Assembly: GCA_013812265.1 (NCBI GenBank)
Contig: JACCTQ010000189.1
Coordinates: 1-5,570 of the forward strand
DNA: 5,570 nucleotides
Direction of reading: 5' to 3'
Source: Actinomycetota bacterium
Lineage (GTDB): Bacteria > Actinomycetota > Thermoleophilia > Gaiellales > Gaiellaceae
The notes beneath the pieces were generated by a model. It made no database searches. It worked only from the letters and a program-made list of their open reading frames with translations, and was not told where the DNA came from. This document shows, piece by piece, positions 1-5,126 of the stretch. The translations under genes and the position numbers were made by a program. Position 1 is the stretch's first letter; each line of letters begins with the position of its first letter.

Positions 1-612
1 GAGGAGAGGGCGCGCATCGCTCGCGAGCTGCACGACGTGGTCGGCCACAGCGTCAGCGTCATGACCGTTCAGGCCTCTGCCGTGCGCAGGCTGCTGCGTC
101 CGGAGCAGGAACGCGAGCGGGAGGCGCTCGAGGTGGTCGAGCGGACCGGGCGGGAGGCGCTGGCCGAGATGCGCCGCATGGTGGGCGTGCTCAGGCGTCC
201 AGAGGAGGCGCCGGCGCTCGCTCCGCAGCCGAGCCTTCAGCATCTCGAGAGGCTGGTCGAGCAGGTTCGAGACGCGGGCCTGCCCGTTGAGCTCCGGGTC
301 GAGGGCGATGCGCCCGCACTGCCTGCCGGCGTCGACCTGACGGCATACCGGCTCGTCCAGGAGGGCTTGACGAACGCTCTCAAGCACGCCGACGCGCACT
401 CGGCGGAGGTCGTCGTTCGCTACGTCAACGGCGACGTCGAGCTCGAGGTGTCGGACGACGGGCGCGGCACGGGCGAGGACACGGGCGGGGGGCAGGGACT
501 CGTCGGCATCCGGGAGCGGGTGGCCGTCTACGGCGGCGAGCTAGAGGCAGGCCCGCGTCCGGAGGGTGGATTCAGCCTCCGGGCACGGCTTCCGTTGAAA
601 GAGCCGACGTGA
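1..612 (+). CDS. Sensor histidine kinase, NarL/DesK type (HisKA_3), 3' part
   Basis: The visible 203 residues are the catalytic half of a two-component sensor kinase. It autophosphorylates on histidine and passes the phosphate to the regulator encoded immediately downstream. The frame is open from base 1, so the sensor and membrane part lies outside the window. The dimerisation/phosphoacceptor motif ARELHDVVGH is at the very start (His at visible residue 11), followed by the helical HisKA_3 segment to about residue 65. The HATPase_c domain follows: N-box QEGLTNALKH (Asn about 125), G1 box DDGRG (152-156), and a glycine-rich G2 box GGGQGLVGI (162-170), ending in GGFSLRARLPL. This order is diagnostic of the family. 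The stop overlaps the response-regulator GTG by 4 nt (GTGA), indicating translational coupling. The input signal cannot be inferred because the sensor domain is missing. Confidence 0.95.
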   Translation, partial: EERARIARELHDVVGHSVSVMTVQASAVRRLLRPEQEREREALEVVERTGREALAEMRRMVGVLRRPEEAPALAPQPSLQHLERLVEQVRDAGLPVELRVEGDAPALPAGVDLTAYRLVQEGLTNALKHADAHSAEVVVRYVNGDVELEVSDDGRGTGEDTGGGQGLVGIRERVAVYGGELEAGPRPEGGFSLRARLPLKEPT

Positions 613-1280
613 GCTGCAAAGTCCTGATCGTCGACGATCAGGCGCTCGTCCGCACCGGGTTCCGCATGATTCTGGAGGCGGAGGACTCGATGGAGGTCGT
701 GGGCGAGGCGTCCAACGGCGTCGAGGCCATCGCGGAGGGCAAGCGCCTGCGCCCCGACGTGGTGCTCATGGACGTGCGCATGCCCGAGCTCGACGGGATC
801 GAGGCCACGCGCAGGCTGCTCGCCGAGGGGTCGAGCTCGAAGGTCGTGATGCTCACCACGTTCGACATGGACGAGTACGTGTACGAGGCGCTGCGGGCCG
901 GAGCGAGTGGCTTCCTCCTGAAGGACGTCCCGCCCGAGCAGCTCGTGGACGGGATCCACGCGGTGGCCTCGGGGGACGCCCTCCTGGCTCCCTCGGTCAC
1001 CCGCCGCGTGATCGAAGAGTTCATCCGGCGGCCACCCGATTCCGTGCGCACGCTTCCGGCAAAGGCAGCGGAGCTGACCGAGCGGGAGCTCGAGGTGCTC
1101 GGGTTGATCGCGCGCGGACTGTCCAACGCCGAGATCGCGAGGGAGCTGTTCGTCTCCGAGACGACGGTGAAGACGCACGTCGCGCACATCCTCATGAAGC
1201 TCGATCTCCGCGACCGTGTGCAGGCCGTCGTCTTCGCGTACGAATCGGGGCTCGTCGCCCCGGGCGACTCGTCCGGCTAG
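609..1280 (+). CDS. LuxR/NarL-family two-component response regulator
   Basis: This 223-residue DNA-binding response regulator is the partner of the upstream kinase. The receiver domain (about 1-120) has the acidic pair D9-D10, the phosphoacceptor D55 in LMDVRMP, T84 in MLTTF and K105 in LLKDV, so all switch residues are present. The C-terminal GerE-type helix-turn-helix spans about 153-212 (LTERELEVLGLIARGLSNAEIA, then SETTVKTHVAHILMKLDLRDR). Length is normal for the NarL family. The GTG start at 609 lies inside the kinase stop region and gives the expected receiver N-terminus (MSCKVLIVDD). Translation probably depends on coupling with the kinase. Target genes are unknown; the adjacent small membrane gene and its upstream palindrome are candidates only by proximity. 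The stop codon shares bases with the stop of the convergent small gene. Confidence 0.96.
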   Translation: MSCKVLIVDDQALVRTGFRMILEAEDSMEVVGEASNGVEAIAEGKRLRPDVVLMDVRMPELDGIEATRRLLAEGSSSKVVMLTTFDMDEYVYEALRAGASGFLLKDVPPEQLVDGIHAVASGDALLAPSVTRRVIEEFIRRPPDSVRTLPAKAAELTERELEVLGLIARGLSNAEIARELFVSETTVKTHVAHILMKLDLRDRVQAVVFAYESGLVAPGDSSG

Positions 1281-1432
1281 GCGCGAGCGTAGCGAAGGGG
1301 CGCGGCGCCTCGAGCGCGGCGGCGGATGCCCGAGGCGGTGGCCGCGCGGCGCGCTCCCTGCACTGCCCAGCCTCCGAGCGCGAGCACGATGAGGGCCGCG
1401 AACAGGCCGGCTATGAGGAATGAACGCTTCAT
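1277..1432 (-). CDS. Small single-helix membrane protein (51 aa), probable unannotated gene
   Basis: A 51-codon frame starts at ATG 1432 and ends at TAG 1277. The peptide begins MKRSF, then has a strongly hydrophobic segment at residues 5-24 (FLIAGLFAALIVLALGGWAV), followed by a basic tail with about ten arginines. This is the layout of a single-pass inner-membrane peptide with a cytoplasmic basic tail; an uncleaved signal anchor is the alternative. Third codon positions are mostly G or C, like the neighbours. There is no Shine-Dalgarno sequence, but a -10 box TAGCCT (1445-1440) lies 7 nt before the ATG, with a 4/6 match to -35 (ATGACG, 1468-1463) at 17 nt spacing, so leaderless initiation fits. 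The gene is convergent with the response regulator and their stops overlap (1277-1280). The function is not recognised. The doubt is its short length in G+C-rich DNA, where chance frames are common. Confidence 0.55.
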   Translation of the reverse strand: MKRSFLIAGLFAALIVLALGGWAVQGARRAATASGIRRRARGAAPLRYARA

Positions 1433-1439
1433 GGGTCAC

Positions 1440-1468
1440 AGGCTAAGCGGCTGACGCTCTTGCGTCAT
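1440..1468 (-). promoter_or_regulatory. Predicted promoter for the small membrane protein gene
   Basis: On the minus strand, ATGACG (1468-1463) and TAGCCT (1445-1440) are separated by exactly 17 nt. The -10 fits the TANNNT consensus, and the -35 matches TTGACA at four of six positions (TGAC core). The -10 ends 7 nt before ATG 1432, so transcription would start at or next to the initiation codon. The assignment rests on inspection only. Confidence 0.45.
1452..1467. repeat. Perfect 6-bp inverted repeat, candidate operator
   Basis: TGACGC and GCGTCA flank a TCTT spacer, giving a 16-nt perfect dyad. It lies in the roughly 100-nt space between the divergent small membrane gene and clpS, and covers the -35 of the former. 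A dimeric repressor or activator could bind here; a short RNA hairpin is less likely because the dyad would lie upstream of the predicted start site. A 6+6 dyad can occur by chance, so the site is a candidate only. Confidence 0.3.
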
Positions 1469-1518
1469 CGGCCCCGCGGACGATCCGGGCTCCTCCTGTG
1501 GGGGGAGATCGCCGGGGC

Positions 1519-1524
1519 TATCCT
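1519..1524 (+). promoter_or_regulatory. Predicted -10 box (TATCCT) of clpS
   Basis: TATCCT fits TANNNT and ends 9 nt before GTG 1534. No Shine-Dalgarno sequence is visible before either GTG 1534 or ATG 1543. The spacing would place the transcript start within a few bases of the GTG, which supports a leaderless or near-leaderless message. No convincing -35 is seen. Confidence 0.4.
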
Positions 1525-1533
1525 CAGCGCCGA

Positions 1534-1827
1534 GTGAGCACGATGCCCATCGCCCCGACGGAGAAGGAGACCGACCGCCCGGGCGGCGGTCTCGGCGATG
1601 CCTGCCGCGTTATCGTTCTGAACGACGACCACAACACTTTCCAGGGCGTCGCCTTCGCGCTTGCGAGCGTGCTCCCCGGCGTCTCCTACGAGCGGGGATT
1701 GCGCCTCGCCGACCGAATCCACAACTCCGGGCAAGCGGTCGTGTGGTCGGGCCATCGCGAGCCGGCGGAGCTGTACTGGCTCCAGCTCTCAGGTCACGGC
1801 CTCACGATGGCTCCGCTCGAGACGTAG
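1534..1827 (+). CDS. clpS: ClpS-family adaptor of the Clp protease
   Basis: ClpS is a cytoplasmic adaptor that recognises N-degron substrates and hands them to the Hsp100 unfoldase (ClpA or ClpC) of the Clp protease. From GTG 1534 the product has 97 residues: a flexible tail (1-24), then the compact ClpS fold. The signature VIVLNDD (residues 26-32) and the helix RIHNSGQAVV with its conserved His63 match family positions N34/D35/D36 and H66 of E. coli ClpS, and the C-terminus GLTMAPLE is a strand seen in many ClpS-like proteins. Two pocket positions differ: the E. coli M40 position is Phe36 and the M62 position is Ala59, so substrate preference may be shifted. ATG 1543 is an alternative start, removing three residues. 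No clpA or clpC gene is in the window. The promoter-like box at 1519-1524 and downstream spacing suggest its own transcript. Confidence 0.88.
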   Translation: MSTMPIAPTEKETDRPGGGLGDACRVIVLNDDHNTFQGVAFALASVLPGVSYERGLRLADRIHNSGQAVVWSGHREPAELYWLQLSGHGLTMAPLET

Positions 1828-1828
1828 C

Positions 1829-1834
1829 TAGCAT
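1829..1834 (+). promoter_or_regulatory. Predicted -10 box (TAGCAT) of the DUF3467-toxin operon
   Basis: TAGCAT fits TANNNT and ends 7 nt before ATG 1842, with no Shine-Dalgarno sequence between them. The first transcribed base would be at or one base before the ATG, so the DUF3467 message may be leaderless. The box begins two bases after the clpS stop codon. No good -35 is seen. Confidence 0.4.
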
Positions 1835-1841
1835 CTTCTAG

Positions 1842-2153
1842 ATGAAGCAACCGGACGATCAGCCGGTTTACGAGGGCGTTCTAGAGGTCAGCATTACGCC
1901 TGACCAGCAGGGTGGCGTGTGGGCAAACTTTGCACGGGTGAACCACAGTCCTCACGAGTTCACTATCGACTTCGTGCGCGTCGACTATGCCAATGCGCCT
2001 AACCTGACCGGAATCGTCGTCGCGCGGATCGGGCTTTCACCGTTGTTCGTTCGGCAACTCATCGACGCTTTGCAGGAGAATTGGGAGAACTACGCTAAGA
2101 AGGCGATGCCGAAGGAGGTGAGAGATGCTGACGATGCCGCAAGTGGAGATTAG
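1842..2153 (+). CDS. DUF3467 family protein
   Basis: The 103-residue product matches what I recall of DUF3467 (PF11950). The core GVWANFARVNHSPHEFTIDFVRV at about 26-48 corresponds to the family pattern of an Ala-Asn, then a Ser-Pro/Asn-x-Glu-Phe strand and an Asp-Phe strand. The segment LSPLFVRQLIDALQENWENYAKK at about 66-88 corresponds to the family's C-terminal helix (S/TPxxxxxLxxALqxN...Y). The biochemical role of the family is not known to me. No signal peptide or membrane segment is visible, so it is probably cytoplasmic. It is the first gene of a three-gene unit: its last 29 nt overlap the next gene, and its coding sequence carries that gene's strong ribosome-binding site. Base composition is lower in G+C than the flanks. 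ATG 1842 is the only sensible start and lacks a Shine-Dalgarno sequence. Confidence 0.8.
   Translation: MKQPDDQPVYEGVLEVSITPDQQGGVWANFARVNHSPHEFTIDFVRVDYANAPNLTGIVVARIGLSPLFVRQLIDALQENWENYAKKAMPKEVRDADDAASGD
2113..2120 (+). promoter_or_regulatory. Strong ribosome-binding site inside the DUF3467 gene
   Basis: AGGAGGTG at 2113-2120 is an almost perfect anti-16S complement. It lies about 5 nt before ATG 2125 but 14 nt before ATG 2134, and therefore decides the start of the putative antitoxin. It is the only strong Shine-Dalgarno sequence seen in the window, which suggests high independent translation of this gene relative to its neighbours. Confidence 0.75.
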
Positions 2154-2439
2154 AGAAGGGCTACCTCGCGTCCAGTCGTTCACGACGACAACGGCGCGAC
2201 TGATTAGCGCTGACAGTCGGAGAACTGTCCGTGCGAACCTTGACCGATATCTTGCCCAGGGACGCGACCTCCTGGTCACAGAAGCAGCCCTCTCGTCATT
2301 CTCCTCGGCCGACGTGACTGAGGAGCTGACTGCGCGGGTGGCTCTCATGATTCAGGGCTACCATGAGATGGCCGACGTCGACTTGGAGTTGGCGGAGGCT
2401 GATCTCCCGGCCACCTACGAGGTGCTTCCGCCCGAGTAG
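2125..2439 (+). CDS. Unrecognised protein in the antitoxin position upstream of mazF
   Basis: I do not recognise a known fold in this 104-residue protein. It has a polar N-terminus, a Ser/Thr/Arg-rich middle (residues 18-45) and helix-favouring stretches (about 36-80). Its acidic C-terminal tail (about 82-104) contains nine Glu/Asp. It lacks an evident AbrB/MazE, ribbon-helix-helix or HTH signature. It ends 3 nt before the MazF-type toxin and starts within the DUF3467 gene. Position, size, acidic tail and a much stronger ribosome-binding site than the toxin's fit an antitoxin, since MazE antitoxins block MazF with an acidic C-terminal segment. This role is inferred from context only. It could instead be an unrelated conserved operon protein. 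Confidence 0.7.
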   Translation: MLTMPQVEIREGLPRVQSFTTTTARLISADSRRTVRANLDRYLAQGRDLLVTEAALSSFSSADVTEELTARVALMIQGYHEMADVDLELAEADLPATYEVLPPE

Positions 2440-2442
2440 CGG

Positions 2443-2811
2443 GTGGTGACTTCTCCGAATCAGCAAACTCCCCGACGCGGGGAGCTGTACTGGGTTGACT
2501 TTGGAACGCCACGGGGGTCGGAGCAAGGGGGCCGCCGCCCTGCCGTCGTGGTATCGGGGAATATCGCCAACCGGGCGTCGCCGGTCGTTCTGGTCGCAGC
2601 AGTAACTACGAAGATTCCTTCACGGCAGTATCCCTGGAACGTCCCGCTCGCCGCTACCGGGGAACTGCGGGAAGACGGGACGATCCTGTGCAATCAGCTT
2701 CGCGTGGTTTCAAAGGAACGCCTTGAAACATACGTCGGGGCGCTTGACGACGAGCAGATGCGAAAGCTCAATCGCGCGCTCGCCGTTGCTGTCGGACTGA
2801 TTGTGGGCTAG
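2443..2811 (+). CDS. MazF/PemK-type endoribonuclease toxin
   Basis: MazF/PemK toxins cleave mRNA, and sometimes tRNA or rRNA, at short sequence motifs to halt growth. The 122-residue length is normal. The N-terminal strand RRGELYWVDFG (11-21) leads to the family loop GSEQGGRRPAVVVS (25-38), which carries the Arg32-Pro33 pair. VVLVAAVTT (48-56) supplies the conserved Thr after the central strand. ILCNQLRVVSKERL (81-94), with GALDDEQMRKLNRAL (99-113), matches the C-terminal half. The Arg and Thr linked to catalysis are both present, so the enzyme looks intact. The GTG start lies 3 nt after the preceding stop and has no good ribosome-binding site, suggesting translation by re-initiation and a low toxin dose; GTG 2446 is the alternative. 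The low-G+C operon context points to a type II toxin-antitoxin module. Confidence 0.9.
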   Translation: MVTSPNQQTPRRGELYWVDFGTPRGSEQGGRRPAVVVSGNIANRASPVVLVAAVTTKIPSRQYPWNVPLAATGELREDGTILCNQLRVVSKERLETYVGALDDEQMRKLNRALAVAVGLIVG

Positions 2812-2848
2812 GACCTGAGCTTTCCCCCCAAGCCGGTTGTGCTCACTC

Positions 2849-3229
2849 CTATACCTCGGGGTCTGATCGATCTGGCGGCTTCTCGGCGCGCGTGCAGCGA
2901 TCGAACTCCGCATGCAGGGTCTTGGCCCCGGACCTCCACAGCTTGACGCAGAAACGGCCACCGGTCGTCAGATCGCTGAAGCTGGCGACCCAGGCGCGCT
3001 CGGCGGACAGGTTTCGACCGGGTCGAACCCTCCCCATTCGAACCCGGTGACGGTGCAGTGGACTTGTGGGCTCCCGGATTTCCTGCTCCAGGAAGATCTT
3101 CGCCTCCTTTCTCGCGCGCTCCTCGCTCAGGCCGGCATAGACGTCGGAGTCGCCCCCGCAGCCGGAAAGCGCTGCGCATGCGGTCACGACGGCAAGGACG
3201 ACCGCCTTTCCGGCTCGCCGGCTCAGCAC
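2849..3229 (-). CDS. Small putative lipoprotein, coupled to the ABC-F gene
   Basis: The 126-residue product starts with a lipoprotein signal: basic MLSRRAGK, a hydrophobic stretch (about 9-21, VVLAVVTACAAL) and the lipobox LSGC with Cys24 as the acylated residue, then GGDSD. The mature part is mixed and basic in the middle (HRHRVRMGRVRPGR, 59-72). It is followed by AWVASFSDLTTGGRFCVKLWR (79-99), which looks like a small beta-rich domain, and two cysteines (94, 112) that could pair outside the membrane. No family is recognised. The GTG start at 3229 was chosen because it puts the signal peptide at the N-terminus and overlaps the ABC-F stop by one base (TAGTG), a classic coupling arrangement. 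The frame is open further upstream, but only as a shadow of the ABC-F gene. It is convergent with the toxin gene. Confidence 0.78.
   Translation of the reverse strand: MLSRRAGKAVVLAVVTACAALSGCGGDSDVYAGLSEERARKEAKIFLEQEIREPTSPLHRHRVRMGRVRPGRNLSAERAWVASFSDLTTGGRFCVKLWRSGAKTLHAEFDRCTRAEKPPDRSDPEV
3013..3027. repeat. 15-nt perfect palindrome inside the lipoprotein gene
   Basis: TTCGACC and GGTCGAA flank one G. The dyad lies within the coding sequence, around residues 68-72 of the lipoprotein. The next 30 nt contain another TTCGAA. It may be no more than a consequence of the Arg/Pro-rich codons here, and no regulatory role is evident. Confidence 0.35.
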
Positions 3230-5103
3230 TAGGCGTGCGAGCTTTGGAAGAGCTCTTCCCAGCGGCCGAGCAGCGACTGCAGCTTGTCGCGTGTCACGCG
3301 ATGTGCTGCCACTGCGTCCACATCGGCCCAGTCCTCGGCCAGGCGGCGCTCGAGTTGCTCCAATGCCGTTTCTGCCGCTGCGATCTCTGCTTCGAGCAGC
3401 TCCAGCTCGCTCGGCGGCGCGGGCTTGGCCCGCTTCTCCGTCTGGCGCTTCTTCTGCACCTTCCGCTCCGCCGGCTTCGAGGCTTCCGCCGCCGGCGCTT
3501 CGCGCGCGGCCCGTAGACGCACGTAGTCGGCCCACCCTCCCTCGTACGACCGAATCGACCCGTCTTCGATCGCGAGGATTCTCGTCGCCACCGCGTCGAG
3601 CACGGCGCGGTCGTGGGAGACGAGCAAGATCGTGCCGGGGAAGGCCTCGAGCGCTGCCTCGAGCGCCTCACGGCTCTCGAGGTCGAGGTGGTTCGTCGGC
3701 TCGTCGAGGACGAGGAAGTTCGAGCCGGAAGCCACGATGAGCGCGAGAGCGAGGCGGCGACGCTCGCCACCCGAGAGAGCCGCCACCGGCTTCTCGTGAG
3801 CGTCCCATCCGGAGAAGAGGAACCGCCCGAGCAGCGCCTGGGCTTGGCCGCGCTGAAGACCGGTCGTGCCCTGCGTGCACTCGAGCACGGAGCCGCGCTC
3901 GTCGAGCTCGATCTCGTGCTGCGAGAAGTAGGCGACCTCGACGCCGTAGCCGAGGCGCGCCGAGCCCGAGACAGGAGGTCGGCGGCCGAGGATCGCCTCC
4001 AGGAGCGTGGTCTTGCCCGCCCCGTTGGGACCGATGAGCGCGGTGTGCTCGCCCCGTTCGATGGCGAGCGAGACGCCGGCGAGGAGTTGCTTCTCTCCCG
4101 CCGCCAGGGTGAGATCCGAGATCTCCAGCACCGTTCGCCCGCTGCGCGCCGGCTTCAGGAACTCGAACCCGAGCGTGCGACCGCCGCCGGCCGGAGCGTC
4201 GGCGCGCACGCGCTCGATCCGCTCGATCTGCTTCAGCTTCGCCTGGGCCTGGCGGGACTTCGTCCCGTAGCGGAACCGCGCCACGAAGCGCTCCAGCCGG
4301 GCGATGTCCTCGGCCTGCCGCTCGGCGAGAGTCGATGCAGCCGACGCGCGCGCCGCCTTCTCCTGCCGCCACACATGCCACGGACCAGGGAAGTAGGTCG
4401 ACCGGCCCGCATCCAGCTCCAGCACGGCGGTCGTCGTCGCCTCGAGGAACCAGCGGTCGTGGGCAACGATCACGATCGCGGTGTCGAGCGCTTGCAGCTC
4501 CGTCTCCAGCCACTCCAGGCTCGCCATGTCCAGATGGTTCGTCGGCTCGTCCAGCAGGAGCAGATCCGGGTCGCCGCCCAGCGCGCGCGCGAGTGACGCG
4601 CGCGTGAGCTCGCCGCCGGAAAAGGTCCGTAACGGCCTGTCGAGCTCTCCCTCATCGAATCCGAGGCCGCGGAGCACCGACGTCACGCGTTCCCGCCAGG
4701 CATAGCCGCCCGCGTGCTCGAGGCGCGCTTGCGCCTCGGAATAGCGCCGCAGCGTGGCGGGGCCGTGGTCGCCCGTCGCCATCGCGTGCTCCAGCCGTCG
4801 CAGCTCGTCCTCGAGCGCGACGAGATCGGCGGCACCCGAGAGCCCGTACTCGCGGAGCGTCGCCTCGCTCTGCGCGGGCGGTCGCTGATCGTGCAGCGCG
4901 ACGCGCGTCCCCTTCTCCCACGCCAGCTCACCTCCGTGGTGCTCGGTCTCTCCCGCGAGGATCCGGAGGAGCGTGGTCTTGCCGGCGCCGTTCGGTCCGG
5001 AGAGGGACAGCCGGTCGCGTCGCTCCACTTTGAAGGAGACGCCGTCGAAGAGCGGGTCGCCCGAGAGCTCCTTGCGAAGGTTCGATCCGATCACGACTGC
5101 CAT
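3229..5103 (-). CDS. ABC-F family ATPase (ribosome-associated translation factor)
   Basis: This 624-residue soluble protein has two ATP-binding cassettes and no membrane segments. ABC-F proteins act on the ribosome to relieve stalling or tune elongation, and some protect against antibiotics. Cassette 1 has Walker A GPNGAGKTT (36-44), signature FSGGE (161-165), Walker B LLLLDEPTNHLD (181-192) with catalytic Glu186, and His215. Cassette 2 has GPNGAGKTT (358-366), LSGGE (443-447), FLVLDEPTNHLD (463-474) with Glu468, and His497. The linker between cassettes (about 241-320, including the helical YGTKSRQAQAKLKQIERIERV) matches the P-site tRNA-interaction motif. A Lys/Arg/Pro-rich stretch (543-564) leads to a C-terminal coiled coil (565-620), as in Uup/YdiF-like members. 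ATG 5103 starts the natural N-terminus. Whether it is housekeeping or resistance-type cannot be decided here. It is transcribed with the lipoprotein gene and is divergent from the membrane gene at 5127. Confidence 0.95.
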   Translation of the reverse strand: MAVVIGSNLRKELSGDPLFDGVSFKVERRDRLSLSGPNGAGKTTLLRILAGETEHHGGELAWEKGTRVALHDQRPPAQSEATLREYGLSGAADLVALEDELRRLEHAMATGDHGPATLRRYSEAQARLEHAGGYAWRERVTSVLRGLGFDEGELDRPLRTFSGGELTRASLARALGGDPDLLLLDEPTNHLDMASLEWLETELQALDTAIVIVAHDRWFLEATTTAVLELDAGRSTYFPGPWHVWRQEKAARASAASTLAERQAEDIARLERFVARFRYGTKSRQAQAKLKQIERIERVRADAPAGGGRTLGFEFLKPARSGRTVLEISDLTLAAGEKQLLAGVSLAIERGEHTALIGPNGAGKTTLLEAILGRRPPVSGSARLGYGVEVAYFSQHEIELDERGSVLECTQGTTGLQRGQAQALLGRFLFSGWDAHEKPVAALSGGERRRLALALIVASGSNFLVLDEPTNHLDLESREALEAALEAFPGTILLVSHDRAVLDAVATRILAIEDGSIRSYEGGWADYVRLRAAREAPAAEASKPAERKVQKKRQTEKRAKPAPPSELELLEAEIAAAETALEQLERRLAEDWADVDAVAAHRVTRDKLQSLLGRWEELFQSSHA

Positions 5104-5108
5104 GCCCT

Positions 5109-5115
5109 TAGGGTA
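5109..5115. promoter_or_regulatory. Overlapping divergent -10 boxes between the ABC-F and membrane-protein genes
   Basis: Only 23 nt separate the two starts (5104-5126). On the minus strand TACCCT (5115-5110) ends 6 nt before ATG 5103, and on the plus strand TAGGGT (5109-5114) ends 12 nt before GTG 5127. Both fit TANNNT and use the same seven base pairs, so this may be a symmetric bidirectional promoter. The ABC-F message would be leaderless or nearly so. No clear -35 is visible on either side, and any such element would lie inside the opposing gene. Confidence 0.35.
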
Positions 5116-5126
5116 GAGAGAGGACC

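Noticed and set aside
528..1439. 303-codon minus-strand frame antisense to the response regulator
   Set aside because: It mirrors a well-supported regulator gene. The translation is Arg/His/Pro-rich with no domain, as expected for antisense frames in G+C-rich DNA.
2812..2848. Possible bidirectional terminator between the convergent mazF and lipoprotein genes
   Set aside because: Only a 5-bp TGAGC/GCTCA pairing with a 20-nt loop is visible, with no T-tract. That is too weak to call.
3013..3050. Minus-strand GGGTTCGAAT resembling a tRNA T-arm, considered as a tRNA remnant or attachment site
   Set aside because: The matching 3' half of the T-stem is absent, there is no acceptor or anticodon stem, and the region lies inside a well-framed lipoprotein gene.
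3229..3535. Longer N-terminal version of the lipoprotein (open frame from 3535)
   Set aside because: The extra residues are an Arg/Ala/Gly shadow of the ABC-F C-terminus and would bury the signal peptide. GTG 3229 puts the lipobox at the correct distance.
3613..4596. 327-codon plus-strand frame antisense to the ABC-F gene
   Set aside because: The ABC-F reading has every Walker and signature motif. The antisense product is low-complexity Arg/Leu/Glu with no motif.
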